This document shows, piece by piece, positions 1 to 5,036 of a stretch of 5,036 bases of DNA. Source of the stretch: Methylocystis sp. (GTDB lineage: Bacteria; Pseudomonadota; Alphaproteobacteria; Rhizobiales; Beijerinckiaceae); assembly GCA_023253795.1 (NCBI GenBank), contig JALRFG010000024.1:1-5036 (forward strand), given 5' to 3'. The translations under genes and the position numbers were made by a program. Under the pieces are notes generated by a model that had not been told where the DNA came from, did not search any database, and saw only the letters and a list, made by a program, of their open reading frames with translations. Every line of letters starts with the position of its first letter. Position 1 is the stretch's first letter.

Positions 1-12
1 TGATAAAACAGC

Positions 13-121
13 ATGTAATTTTCTTGCTGCAATCCAACTTGTAGCGTCAATTATCTGGCTTAATTGATGACACGCCCTAGAATGCACATTTATAATGTAA
101 TTTTTAATATACCATGTAATT
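13..121 (+). repeat. Three direct copies of ATGTAATT
   Basis: The octamer ATGTAATT occurs at 13-20, 95-102 and 114-121, all on the same strand. The first and third copies share the longer match CATGTAATT. In AT-rich DNA some recurrence is expected by chance, so a binding-site role is only a possibility. Confidence 0.35.
47..67. repeat. Perfect 7-bp inverted repeat, operator-like
   Basis: TCAATTA at 47-53 is the exact reverse complement of TAATTGA at 61-67, with a 7-base spacer. The 21-base dyad has the size of a site for a dimeric regulator. No T-run follows, so it is not a terminator. No regulator is identified. Confidence 0.35.
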
Positions 122-174
122 CAAATACGACTACAAAGCACTGTAAAAAATAGGATTAATCGAAATATGTTGGC

Positions 175-188
175 AGATCTCCAGATCT
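175..188. repeat. Paired AGATCT palindromes
   Basis: AGATCT occurs at 175-180 and again at 183-188, separated by CC. Because the hexamer is itself a palindrome, the pair is at once a direct and an inverted repeat. A poor -35-like TTGGCA lies at 170-175, without a good -10 at the proper distance, so no promoter is called. Confidence 0.3.
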
Positions 189-265
189 TCCTGAATTCTA
201 TTGCTCACGCTTAAGTTGTTATTTAGACATTCTGTATGTTCCAGCATCAAGCTGGTGAGCCTTCG

Positions 266-288
266 AAAAGAAACAAAAAGAAACAAAA
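266..288 (+). repeat. Tandem 10-bp A-rich repeat (AAAAGAAACA x2)
   Basis: AAAAGAAACA is repeated exactly at 266-275 and 276-285, and a third copy begins with AAA. The 10-base period is close to one helical turn, so the A-tracts would lie on one face of the helix and could bend the DNA. It sits exactly at the AT-rich to GC-rich transition. Confidence 0.4.
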
Positions 289-362
289 TACGCGGGCCGG
301 CACGTACAAATGGCGGGCTCCCAAAAACTACAGTTGGCCTTGCGTTCGCACCCGCGTTTTAC

Positions 363-410
363 CTGGTTCGTCCCCGCTCCTCACGTGAGAGCGACCAGAT
401 CGGGAACCAG
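363..410 (+). promoter_or_regulatory. Nested inverted repeats in the leader of the S24-like gene
   Basis: An outer pair, CTGGTTC (363-369) and GAACCAG (404-410), encloses an inner pair, CGCTC (375-379) and GAGCG (389-393). The inner loop overlaps the perfect palindrome CTCACGTGAG (380-389). A second ACCAG at 394-398 could pair with CTGGT instead of the distal copy, so two alternative folds are possible. The element ends 44 bases before the start codon. It could be an operator for self-control or a structured 5' leader. No known riboswitch or RNA family was recognised. Confidence 0.35.
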
Positions 411-454
411 AGTTCTGACCGAAACACAGGCAATCGAATCTGATCCGGAGTTAA

Positions 455-934
455 ATGCACATGCACAATTATGAAGGACGCGACGCCCACGCCGCCACCA
501 AAACTTCGGATGTGCGCTCTCTGTTGGCCAGAATCGGTGCGGAAAGCGATGATATGATCTCAACATCCACGTCCGCTGGAGCCTTTCCGCGCGTCGCCGA
601 TTACCCCGCGCAATCCCAGTTCGACATCCGTGTTGATGGCCCGTTCATCAACAAAATTGCGCACGATGGCGATATGCTGCATTGCGTGACGCCCGACGCT
701 GCGGGCGCCGAGCCGCAAGACGGCGACCTTGTCGTGATCGAATATCGCGACGAAGCCAGCCATCGCATTATGACGCGCCGCATGCGCCAGATCGGTGATT
801 TTTGTGAATTCCGATCTGAAAGCGACGACCCTGCGCATCAAAATGCGTCCATGATCTGGAACATGCGTGAAGACAGCGGCAAATTCCGTATTTTGGGCAA
901 GGTTCTCTTCGCCTATCGTCGCCTCGCCGCATAA
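455..934 (+). CDS. LexA/S24-like domain protein without HTH, probably catalytically inactive
   Basis: The C-terminal ~100 of 159 residues follow the S24 (LexA/CI) fold: an IRVDGPFINKI segment (58-68), the DGD turn (71-73), GDLVVIE (90-96), a basic strand around 104-113 and a closing ILGKVLFAYRR strand (146-156). In active members the first motif is G-x-S-M, with a catalytic Ser, and a Lys lies in the TVKRL-type strand. Here the Ser position is Phe64 and the Lys position is most likely Arg108, so self-cleavage is not expected. Residues 1-55 show no helix-turn-helix, whereas the usual repressors have one. An in-frame TAA lies directly before ATG 455, so the start is 455 or the second ATG at 461; GGAG at 447-450 serves either. 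It could be a remnant of a phage-type repressor or a stand-alone domain that interacts with one. The family assignment is by eye; the role is unknown. Confidence 0.7.
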   Translation: MHMHNYEGRDAHAATKTSDVRSLLARIGAESDDMISTSTSAGAFPRVADYPAQSQFDIRVDGPFINKIAHDGDMLHCVTPDAAGAEPQDGDLVVIEYRDEASHRIMTRRMRQIGDFCEFRSESDDPAHQNASMIWNMREDSGKFRILGKVLFAYRRLAA

Positions 935-968
935 GCTGTTTCATCCATTTGTTTTAATGCAGGAATCT

Positions 969-1003
969 GCGGCGTAAGCGACGTCGCGGCTCCGCCTTTT
1001 TTT
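969..1003 (+). terminator. Possible intrinsic terminator after the S24-like gene
   Basis: About 35 bases after the stop codon, a GC-rich segment with complementary arms (GGCG 971-974 with CGCC 993-996, and an inner GCGACGTCGC palindrome at 978-987) is followed directly by seven T (997-1003). The outer stem is short and the loop asymmetric, so strength is uncertain. The T-run orientation fits plus-strand transcription and would separate this gene from the RlpA-like gene. Confidence 0.45.
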
Positions 1004-1083
1004 CGTCTCACCTGACGACTATTTCTAATGTCTGCGCCGTCGCGCCATTGCTGGCCCCTTTGCGCAATTTTCATGACATCTCT

Positions 1084-1088
1084 GGAGA
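1084..1088 (+). promoter_or_regulatory. Shine-Dalgarno GGAGA that fixes the TTG start of the RlpA-like gene
   Basis: GGAGA lies 6 bases before TTG at 1095. In this frame the next codon upstream that matters is a stop (TGA at 1074-1076), and the next ATG lies inside the conserved domain (residue 39). The ribosome-binding site therefore supports TTG as the true start. Confidence 0.7.
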
Positions 1089-1094
1089 AATCAT

Positions 1095-1445
1095 TTGAAA
1101 ACGACAATCATTGGCGCGTGCGCGCTGCTGCTGACCACGGCCGGGGCTAACGCCGGCTCGGTTGGAAAAGCCTCCTATTATGAGCTTAAGGGCCGCACGG
1201 CGAGCGGCATGCATGTCGGCGCGTTGACGGCGGCGCATCGCACCCTGCCCTTCGGCTCGAAAGTGCGCGTCACCAATTTGCACAATAATCGTTCCGTCAT
1301 TGTCACCATCAATGATCGTGGCCCCTTCACCGGCGGACGCCTGATCGACGTCTCTGGTCATGCCGCCGATATGCTGGGTTTCCGTTCCGCCGGCGTCGCC
1401 AAAGTGAAAATTGAGCCGGTTTCAAATCTCGCTGACGCTCAATAA
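1095..1445 (+). CDS. rlpA: Short secreted RlpA-like double-psi beta-barrel protein
   Basis: The protein has 116 residues: an Sec signal peptide (about 1-20, cleavage after ANA) and then one RlpA-type double-psi beta-barrel domain (about 22-108). Hallmarks are KASYYE (25-30), TASG (35-38), LTAAHRTLPFG (44-54), VTINDRGPF (70-78) and GRLIDVS (81-87). RlpA proteins act on peptidoglycan in the periplasm; the Pseudomonas enzyme is a lytic transglycosylase for glycan strands lacking stem peptides. There is no lipobox Cys and no SPOR domain, so this is a small soluble periplasmic form, much shorter than E. coli RlpA. His48 and Asp74 match the conserved His and Asp. The Glu expected after TASG is Met39, and the segment up to the His is two residues shorter than usual, so activity is uncertain. 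The start is TTG with a good Shine-Dalgarno. The 3' end overlaps the convergent barrel gene by 7 bases. Confidence 0.85.
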   Translation: MKTTIIGACALLLTTAGANAGSVGKASYYELKGRTASGMHVGALTAAHRTLPFGSKVRVTNLHNNRSVIVTINDRGPFTGGRLIDVSGHAADMLGFRSAGVAKVKIEPVSNLADAQ

Positions 1446-2290
1446 CGCCACCATAGCCCGGTAAAGACGCCACGTTCGGCGGGTGAATTAACGCCAAGGA
1501 TGGCGATGACGCCGCCAATTTGCAGCGACATCGCCGGCGTCACGTCATACACAGCGCTGAGCTGAAATTTCTGCGCCGCTATCAGCGGCGCGATTCCGCC
1601 GCGTGGCGCCAGCGCAGAAAAGCTCTGCGCCATGATCAACAGCTCGGGAAGCGGACGTAATCCCGCCGTCAGATCCAGACGCGCTTCCGGGCCGTTCTGA
1701 CCGCCGGAACGAAAACCGATCTGCGAGTCGAGAAAACCATTCATGCCGGTCAGTGAAAAGAAACGGCCCAGCAGCAGGCGCGCATCCGCCGCCACAGGCT
1801 GACGCATGTCGAGGAAACGCCGCGCCTGCGAAGATGCCGCCCGCACCGTCGCCTGCGTCGATAGAATATAATCTCCAAAACGCGCCAGCCGCAGCCGTGC
1901 GCCGGCGGCGCCCAGACCAAGGCCCTGGTAATGCAGACCGGCGATATGCGTATTGCTGATCGGCAATCCGGCTTTCGCTTCTGCAATTGACCGCGCCAGA
2001 TCCAGCGTTGTTTCGGATGAGCCGCTGAAATCCATAGCGGCGCCTTCGCCAACAAAGTTTAGTCCGTCGGCGACGCCATGCTCGATATAAAGTTGAGTTT
2101 CAAATCTGTGGTAGGGCGGCGTGGCGACAAGTCGTCCATTTTTGTCATAGGCTTTTTGCGCGTCGGCGAAGGTCGTTGTGAGAAGAGCCTGACCATGATT
2201 TTCAGGCCACACCCATGCGCCGGCGCGCGCGATCGACGCGCCGGAACACGCAAAGGCGACAATAAATACAAGACATGCCCATACACGCAT
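1439..2290 (-). CDS. Secreted, probable outer-membrane beta-barrel protein of unknown function
   Basis: The 283-residue protein begins with a clear Sec signal peptide (hydrophobic 4-19, cleavage after ARA at residue 23). The mature protein starts GAWVWPENHGQ. It shows many short amphipathic strands of alternating pattern separated by small turns, for example 61-88, 115-150, 170-222 and 240-283, no hydrophobic membrane helix after the signal, and ends in FTGLWWRY. A C-terminal aromatic residue is the usual recognition mark for BAM-assembled outer-membrane barrels. I do not recognise a characterised function; the mature N-terminus recalls a group of conserved proteobacterial envelope proteins, unverified. 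ATG 2290 is the only start before an in-frame TAG upstream; the Shine-Dalgarno is weak. It lies 92 bases downstream of rsmB on the same strand, and a TACAAT without a matching -35 in that gap is only a weak promoter hint. Confidence 0.75.
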   Translation of the reverse strand: MRVWACLVFIVAFACSGASIARAGAWVWPENHGQALLTTTFADAQKAYDKNGRLVATPPYHRFETQLYIEHGVADGLNFVGEGAAMDFSGSSETTLDLARSIAEAKAGLPISNTHIAGLHYQGLGLGAAGARLRLARFGDYILSTQATVRAASSQARRFLDMRQPVAADARLLLGRFFSLTGMNGFLDSQIGFRSGGQNGPEARLDLTAGLRPLPELLIMAQSFSALAPRGGIAPLIAAQKFQLSAVYDVTPAMSLQIGGVIAILGVNSPAERGVFTGLWWRY

Positions 2291-2361
2291 GACGCCGCCC
2301 GCACGCCCGAACTCGATACGGGCATGAGGCTAGTCGGGGTGAGGCAGGAAGGATACTTATT

Positions 2362-2392
2362 GTAAACAGAAGGCGGCGACGCTCACCGCCGC
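2362..2392 (-). terminator. Possible hairpin terminator at the 3' end of rsmB
   Basis: On the minus strand GCGGCG (2392-2387) pairs with CGCCGC (2378-2373) across an 8-base loop that contains the rsmB stop codon. It is followed by the interrupted T-rich stretch TTCTGTTT. The imperfect T tract makes this a weak or partial terminator; some read-through into the barrel gene is plausible. Confidence 0.4.
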
Positions 2393-3672
2393 GTCAGGAC
2401 GCAGACATAAAACCCGTCCGTACCGCTCGTCGCCGGAGAAAACCGCAGGCCAGCGCCATGCGACGAGGCGAACCGCGCCAGATCCGGCAGACCAGCGGCC
2501 TGCGCCGTCTCAGCCGCCGGAAGCGGCGCAAAGGCCTCATGCGCGGCGAGAAACGCCGTAATCTGGTTTTCGTTTTCGTCGAGCAGGACCGAACAAGTGA
2601 CATAGACAAGACGGCCGCCAGCTTTCACAAAGCGCGCCGCCTGCGTCAGCAACGCCGCCTGCTCCTGTAGGCGCAACGTCAACGCGCCCGGGGCAAGACG
2701 CCATTTGGCGTCGGGATGGCGGCGCCAGACGCCGGTTCCGGTGCAGGGCGCGTCGATCAGCACAAGATCGCAACGGCCTTCGAGATCGGCGAGCACATCC
2801 GCCTGACCGCGCGGCGCACGAATTTGAATGTTGCGCGCGCCGGCGCGCTCCAGCCGCTCGTGAAGCGGCATCAGACGACGGCCGTCCGAGTCATAGGCGT
2901 AAAGCTGTCCGCGATTATGCATCTGGCCGGCGAGCGCCAGCGCTTTACCGCCGCCGCCGGCGCAGAGATCGAGCGCCTGCTCGCCCGGCGCTGCGGCGCA
3001 AAGCAGGCTCGCCAGTTGCGAACCCTCGTCCTGCGGCTCGACATAGCCTTTTACATAAGCGGTTTCGGCGGCGAGCGCCGGGCCGCGCTTATGGCCGGCG
3101 TCGATGCGCAAGCCCAGCGGCGACAATGGCGTCGGCTCCGGCGCAAGATGCGCCAGTTTTGCGAGCGCCTGCGCGCGGTCGCCTTTCAAAATATTGACGC
3201 GCAGGTCGACCGGCGCGCGCGTCGCCAGCGCGGCGCCCTCTTCCGCCGCCCGGTCGCCAAAGGCCAAAGCGAATTTGTCCGCCAGCCATTCAGGATAATC
3301 GCCGCGCACATGATCGGGCGCCGCGTCGAGCGTCGCCGTCTCCAGCCGCGCGCGTTCTTCATCCGAAAGCGGCGCCGGCGCATGTCCTTCGCCGGAACAC
3401 AAAGCTGCAATGGCGGACGCATCCAGCCCGCGCGCTTCGCGCAAGGCGCCCAGCATGATCGCGCGCGGCGCATCGGCGCCCATGACGAAAGCCGCCGACG
3501 CCGACTTGCGCAGCGCGTCGAACAGCAGGCTGGCGATGGCGGCGCGATCTTTCGAGCCGGCGAAACGATGCCGCTGGCCCCAATCCTTCAAGGCATCGGC
3601 GGCGGGCCGACGACGCTCGGCAAGCGCGCCGAGAATCTCGATGGCGGCGGAAACATGGGCGGCGGGGGTCAT
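2383..3672 (-). CDS. rsmB: 16S rRNA (cytosine-967-C5)-methyltransferase, RsmB/NOP family
   Basis: This SAM-dependent enzyme makes 5-methylcytosine in rRNA; the E. coli RsmB target is C967 of 16S rRNA, before 30S assembly. The 429 residues equal the usual RsmB length. An N-terminal NusB-like helical domain (about 1-140) precedes a linking segment with YVEPQDEGSQL (210-220) and the Rossmann methyltransferase core. Motif I is LDLCAGGGGK (234-243), the SAM-ribose acidic motif is YAYDSD (258-263), motif IV is DAPCTGTG (307-314) with Cys310, and motif VI is VTCSVLLDEN (358-367) with the nucleophile Cys360. The C-terminal TDGFYVCVL (418-426) is typical of the family. All catalytic elements are present. 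ATG 3672 is the only start before an in-frame TAA upstream, and its own ribosome-binding site is weak. The exact rRNA position is inferred from the family. Confidence 0.93.
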   Translation of the reverse strand: MTPAAHVSAAIEILGALAERRRPAADALKDWGQRHRFAGSKDRAAIASLLFDALRKSASAAFVMGADAPRAIMLGALREARGLDASAIAALCSGEGHAPAPLSDEERARLETATLDAAPDHVRGDYPEWLADKFALAFGDRAAEEGAALATRAPVDLRVNILKGDRAQALAKLAHLAPEPTPLSPLGLRIDAGHKRGPALAAETAYVKGYVEPQDEGSQLASLLCAAAPGEQALDLCAGGGGKALALAGQMHNRGQLYAYDSDGRRLMPLHERLERAGARNIQIRAPRGQADVLADLEGRCDLVLIDAPCTGTGVWRRHPDAKWRLAPGALTLRLQEQAALLTQAARFVKAGGRLVYVTCSVLLDENENQITAFLAAHEAFAPLPAAETAQAAGLPDLARFASSHGAGLRFSPATSGTDGFYVCVLTRR

Positions 3673-3746
3673 GAGCGATCCAGAACGGCCGTCAAAGCGG
3701 CGTTTGAGTTAATCTGTCGCCGGCCGGCTTGCGGCTGCGGCGACAT
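3669..3746 (-). CDS. Possible 25-codon micro-ORF coupled to rsmB
   Basis: A 25-residue frame starts at ATG 3746-3744 (MSPQPQAGRRQIN...) and ends with TGA at 3671-3669. Its stop overlaps the rsmB start codon as ATGA, the usual geometry for termination-reinitiation coupling. AGAAGGG lies 6 bases before its ATG, a better ribosome-binding site than rsmB itself has. The peptide has no recognisable motif or regulatory run of codons, and so short a frame can arise by chance in GC-rich DNA. Confidence 0.25.
   Translation of the reverse strand: MSPQPQAGRRQINSNAALTAVLDRS
3715..3745. repeat. Strong hairpin in the hom-rsmB spacer
   Basis: TGTCGCCG (3715-3722) and CGGCGACA (3738-3745) form a perfect 8-bp stem, with GCC/GGC (3723-3725, 3733-3735) able to extend it past a 2-base bulge. 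In the direction of transcription the hairpin is followed by GATTAACTC, not a U-run, so it is not a classical intrinsic terminator. It could protect the hom transcript 3' end or hide the micro-ORF start. Confidence 0.5.
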
Positions 3747-3806
3747 GAGCGGCCCTTCTGCGGCGACATCCGCTCGATGCGGAAGACTATTCGCGCTCGA
3801 TGCGGA
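3735..3806. repeat. Two short direct repeats, each with a 23-bp period
   Basis: CTGCGGCGACAT is repeated exactly at 3735-3746 and 3758-3769, and CGCTCGATGCGGA exactly at 3771-3783 and 3794-3806. Both pairs are offset by 23 bases. The second pair puts a copy of the last codons of hom (Ile-Arg-Ile-Glu-Arg region) into the spacer. GAGCGG (3747-3752) and CCGCTC (3770-3775) add a 6-bp dyad. Slipped-strand duplication of the hom 3' end is a simple explanation. Confidence 0.55.
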
Positions 3807-5036
3807 TGACTTGCGCGCGCGAGACGATCGTGCCGTCCTCAAAGATCAGATCAAGCGCCTCGCGCACCAGATGTTCGCTGGTCGCATGCGTGATCAGAAT
3901 AACGTCCACGCAATCGCCCGGCTGACCGCGCTGGCCGCGCTGCATGATGCTTTCGAGCGAAATCTTGCGCTCGGCCATGCGCGAGGCGATGCGCGCAAAG
4001 GCGCCCGCCACATCGCGCACCGACATGCGGATGTAATAGCCGCCTTCGTGCCGCCGCATCGCCGTACGCTTGAGTTCGGTGAGCTGCGCCAGCGGCAGAC
4101 CAAACGGCGCCGAACGCACGCCCTTGGCGATATCGGCGATATCGGCGACGACTGCGGAAGCGGTGGCGTTGCCGCCGGCGCCGGGGCCGACCAGCGTGAG
4201 TTCGTGCACCGCATCGGCGTCGATGGTGACGGCGTTGAGCACGCCCATCACCTGCGCAATCGACGAATTCTTGCTGACCATCGTCGGATGGACGCGCTGT
4301 TCAATGCCATCGGGCGTGCGCTGCGCGACGCCCAGCAGTTTGATGCGGAAACCCAGTTCATCGGCGGCGGCGATATCGGCGAGCGTGACGCGCTCGATGC
4401 CCTCAATATCGATCGCCTGCGCATCGACCCGCGTGCCGAAGGCGAGCGACGTCAGGATCGCAAGCTTATGCGCAGTGTCGAAGCCGCCGATGTCAAAAGT
4501 CGGATCGGCTTCCGCATAACCGAGCTTCTGCGCTTCGCTCAGACATTCCTCGAAGGAAAGCTGCTCACGCTCCATGCGCGACAGGATATAATTGCAGGTG
4601 CCGTTGAGAATGCCGTAAACGCGCTCGATCGAATTGCCGGCGAGCCCCTCGCGCAGCGTCTTGACGATCGGAATGCCGCCGGCGACCGAGGCTTCAAAAG
4701 CCAGCGCCGCATGTTTTTCTTCCGCCAAAGCGGCGAGATGCAGGCCATGCGCCGCGAGCAGCGCCTTATTGGCGGTGACGACGGATTTGCCATGCGCCAG
4801 AGCCGTCTCGACGCTGGCGCGCGCTGGCCCCTCGGAGCCGCCGATCAATTCGACAAAAAGGTCGATGTTCTCGCTGGCGGCGAGCTTCACTGGATCGGCG
4901 AAGAAAGTTGCGCCGGCGAGATCGATGTCCCGGTTGCGGTTCGGATCACGGGCGGAAACGCCGGTCACGACGATCTGACGCCCGGTGCGCGCCGTCAACG
5001 CTGTGGCCTGGCGAGTCAGCAACCGGACGACGGAAG
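3787..5036 (-). CDS. hom: Homoserine dehydrogenase with ACT domain (5' end outside window)
   Basis: The enzyme reduces aspartate semialdehyde to homoserine with NAD(P)H, the branch point to threonine, methionine and isoleucine, in the cytoplasm. Numbering the codon at 5022-5020 as residue 1, the rest of the NAD(P)-binding domain (to about 110) includes LFVELIGG (55-62) and VTANKALL (82-89) with Lys86. The catalytic domain has GGIPIVKTLREGL (115-127), GILNGTCNYIL (137-147) and a full match to the homoserine dehydrogenase signature at 165-186, ending in Asp182 and Lys186. A C-terminal ACT domain (about 329-408) suggests feedback inhibition, usually by threonine. The frame stays open to the window edge with codons reading S-V-V-R before the Leu, typical of the family, so the Gly-rich nucleotide loop and about 20 residues lie outside. 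It precedes rsmB by 114 bases on the same strand. Confidence 0.95.
   Translation of the reverse strand, partial: SVVRLLTRQATALTARTGRQIVVTGVSARDPNRNRDIDLAGATFFADPVKLAASENIDLFVELIGGSEGPARASVETALAHGKSVVTANKALLAAHGLHLAALAEEKHAALAFEASVAGGIPIVKTLREGLAGNSIERVYGILNGTCNYILSRMEREQLSFEECLSEAQKLGYAEADPTFDIGGFDTAHKLAILTSLAFGTRVDAQAIDIEGIERVTLADIAAADELGFRIKLLGVAQRTPDGIEQRVHPTMVSKNSSIAQVMGVLNAVTIDADAVHELTLVGPGAGGNATASAVVADIADIAKGVRSAPFGLPLAQLTELKRTAMRRHEGGYYIRMSVRDVAGAFARIASRMAERKISLESIMQRGQRGQPGDCVDVILITHATSEHLVREALDLIFEDGTIVSRAQVIRIERE

Larger units (their letters stand above)
1..454. other. AT-rich non-coding region upstream of the S24-like gene
   Basis: No convincing gene is present. Counting bases gives about 32% GC in 1-240; composition then jumps to clearly GC-rich from about base 290. 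The few open frames (for example 67-153 and 201-443 on the plus strand) have no recognisable motif, no good ribosome-binding site and low-complexity or mixed composition. The stretch does hold three copies of ATGTAATT, a 7-base dyad at 47-67, two BglII-type palindromes at 175-188, a tandem A-rich decamer at 266-285 and a nested inverted repeat at 363-410. It may be a promoter/control region, possibly shared with a divergent gene beyond the left edge, or the edge of acquired DNA. No sigma-70 promoter could be assigned with confidence. Confidence 0.6.

Noticed and set aside
363..410. tRNA fragment suggested by GGTTCGTCCCC
   Set aside because: The T-arm-like string does not sit on a 5-bp stem of correct spacing, and no acceptor or anticodon arm can be built around it.
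201..443. 80-codon open frame on the plus strand upstream of the S24-like gene
   Set aside because: No Shine-Dalgarno, no motif, abrupt change of composition along its length, and it overlaps the repeat-rich leader. It is not a frameshifted HTH domain either: the other frames of 250-454 also lack one.
1047..1068. ATTGC/GCAAT inverted repeat before the RlpA-like gene as a terminator or operator
   Set aside because: The stem is only 5 bp with a 12-base loop, and a short T-run of four is common by chance.
3410..3712. 100-codon open frame antisense to the start of rsmB
   Set aside because: Composition (Ala/Ser/Arg) is that of a shadow frame, and it is fully explained by rsmB on the other strand.
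4126..4146. Tandem 9-base repeat GGCGATATC x2
   Set aside because: It is in frame in hom and encodes a repeated Ala-Asp-Ile in a region where homologues have similar residues, so it is ordinary coding sequence.
4070..4519. 149-codon open frame on the plus strand
   Set aside because: It lies antisense to the catalytic region of hom, is rich in Ser/Ala as expected of a mirror frame in GC-rich DNA, and has no recognisable domain.
5020..5022. TTG as the start of hom
   Set aside because: The frame stays open to the window edge with family-like residues before it, and the Gly-rich nucleotide-binding loop is still missing, so the true start lies outside the window.

Overview
This 5,036-base window is chromosomal DNA that looks alphaproteobacterial. 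The protein sequences resemble Hyphomicrobiales (Rhizobiales) homologues most, possibly the Beijerinckiaceae/Methylocystaceae side. That placement is inferred from recalled family resemblance and the GC-rich coding sequence; no search was run.

Layout. Bases 1-454 hold no convincing gene. The first 240 bases are about one third GC by direct count, and composition switches to GC-rich near base 290. This stretch carries small repeats and dyads, including a nested inverted repeat just before the first gene. A plus-strand gene (455-934) encodes a 159-residue protein with a LexA/S24-type domain. It lacks a DNA-binding helix-turn-helix and apparently both catalytic residues. A plausible intrinsic terminator follows. 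Next, also on the plus strand, is a short secreted RlpA-type double-psi beta-barrel protein (1095-1445) that starts at TTG. It meets, tail to tail with a 7-base overlap, a minus-strand gene (1439-2290) for a secreted, probably outer-membrane beta-barrel protein of unknown function.

The rest is on the minus strand. rsmB (2383-3672) encodes a 16S rRNA m5C methyltransferase. hom (3787-5036, 5' end outside the window) encodes homoserine dehydrogenase with a C-terminal ACT domain. The order of transcription is hom, rsmB, outer-membrane protein. The 114-base hom-rsmB spacer contains a strong hairpin, two short direct repeats that both have a 23-base period, and a possible 25-codon ORF whose stop overlaps the rsmB start as ATGA.

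The genes do not form one pathway: hom is amino-acid biosynthesis (Thr/Met), rsmB is ribosome maturation, and the RlpA-like and barrel proteins belong to the cell envelope. No complete new system is evident. The most unusual items are the degenerate S24-domain gene with its structured leader and AT-rich flank, the RlpA variant lacking part of the expected active site, and the repeat-rich spacer with a coupled micro-ORF.
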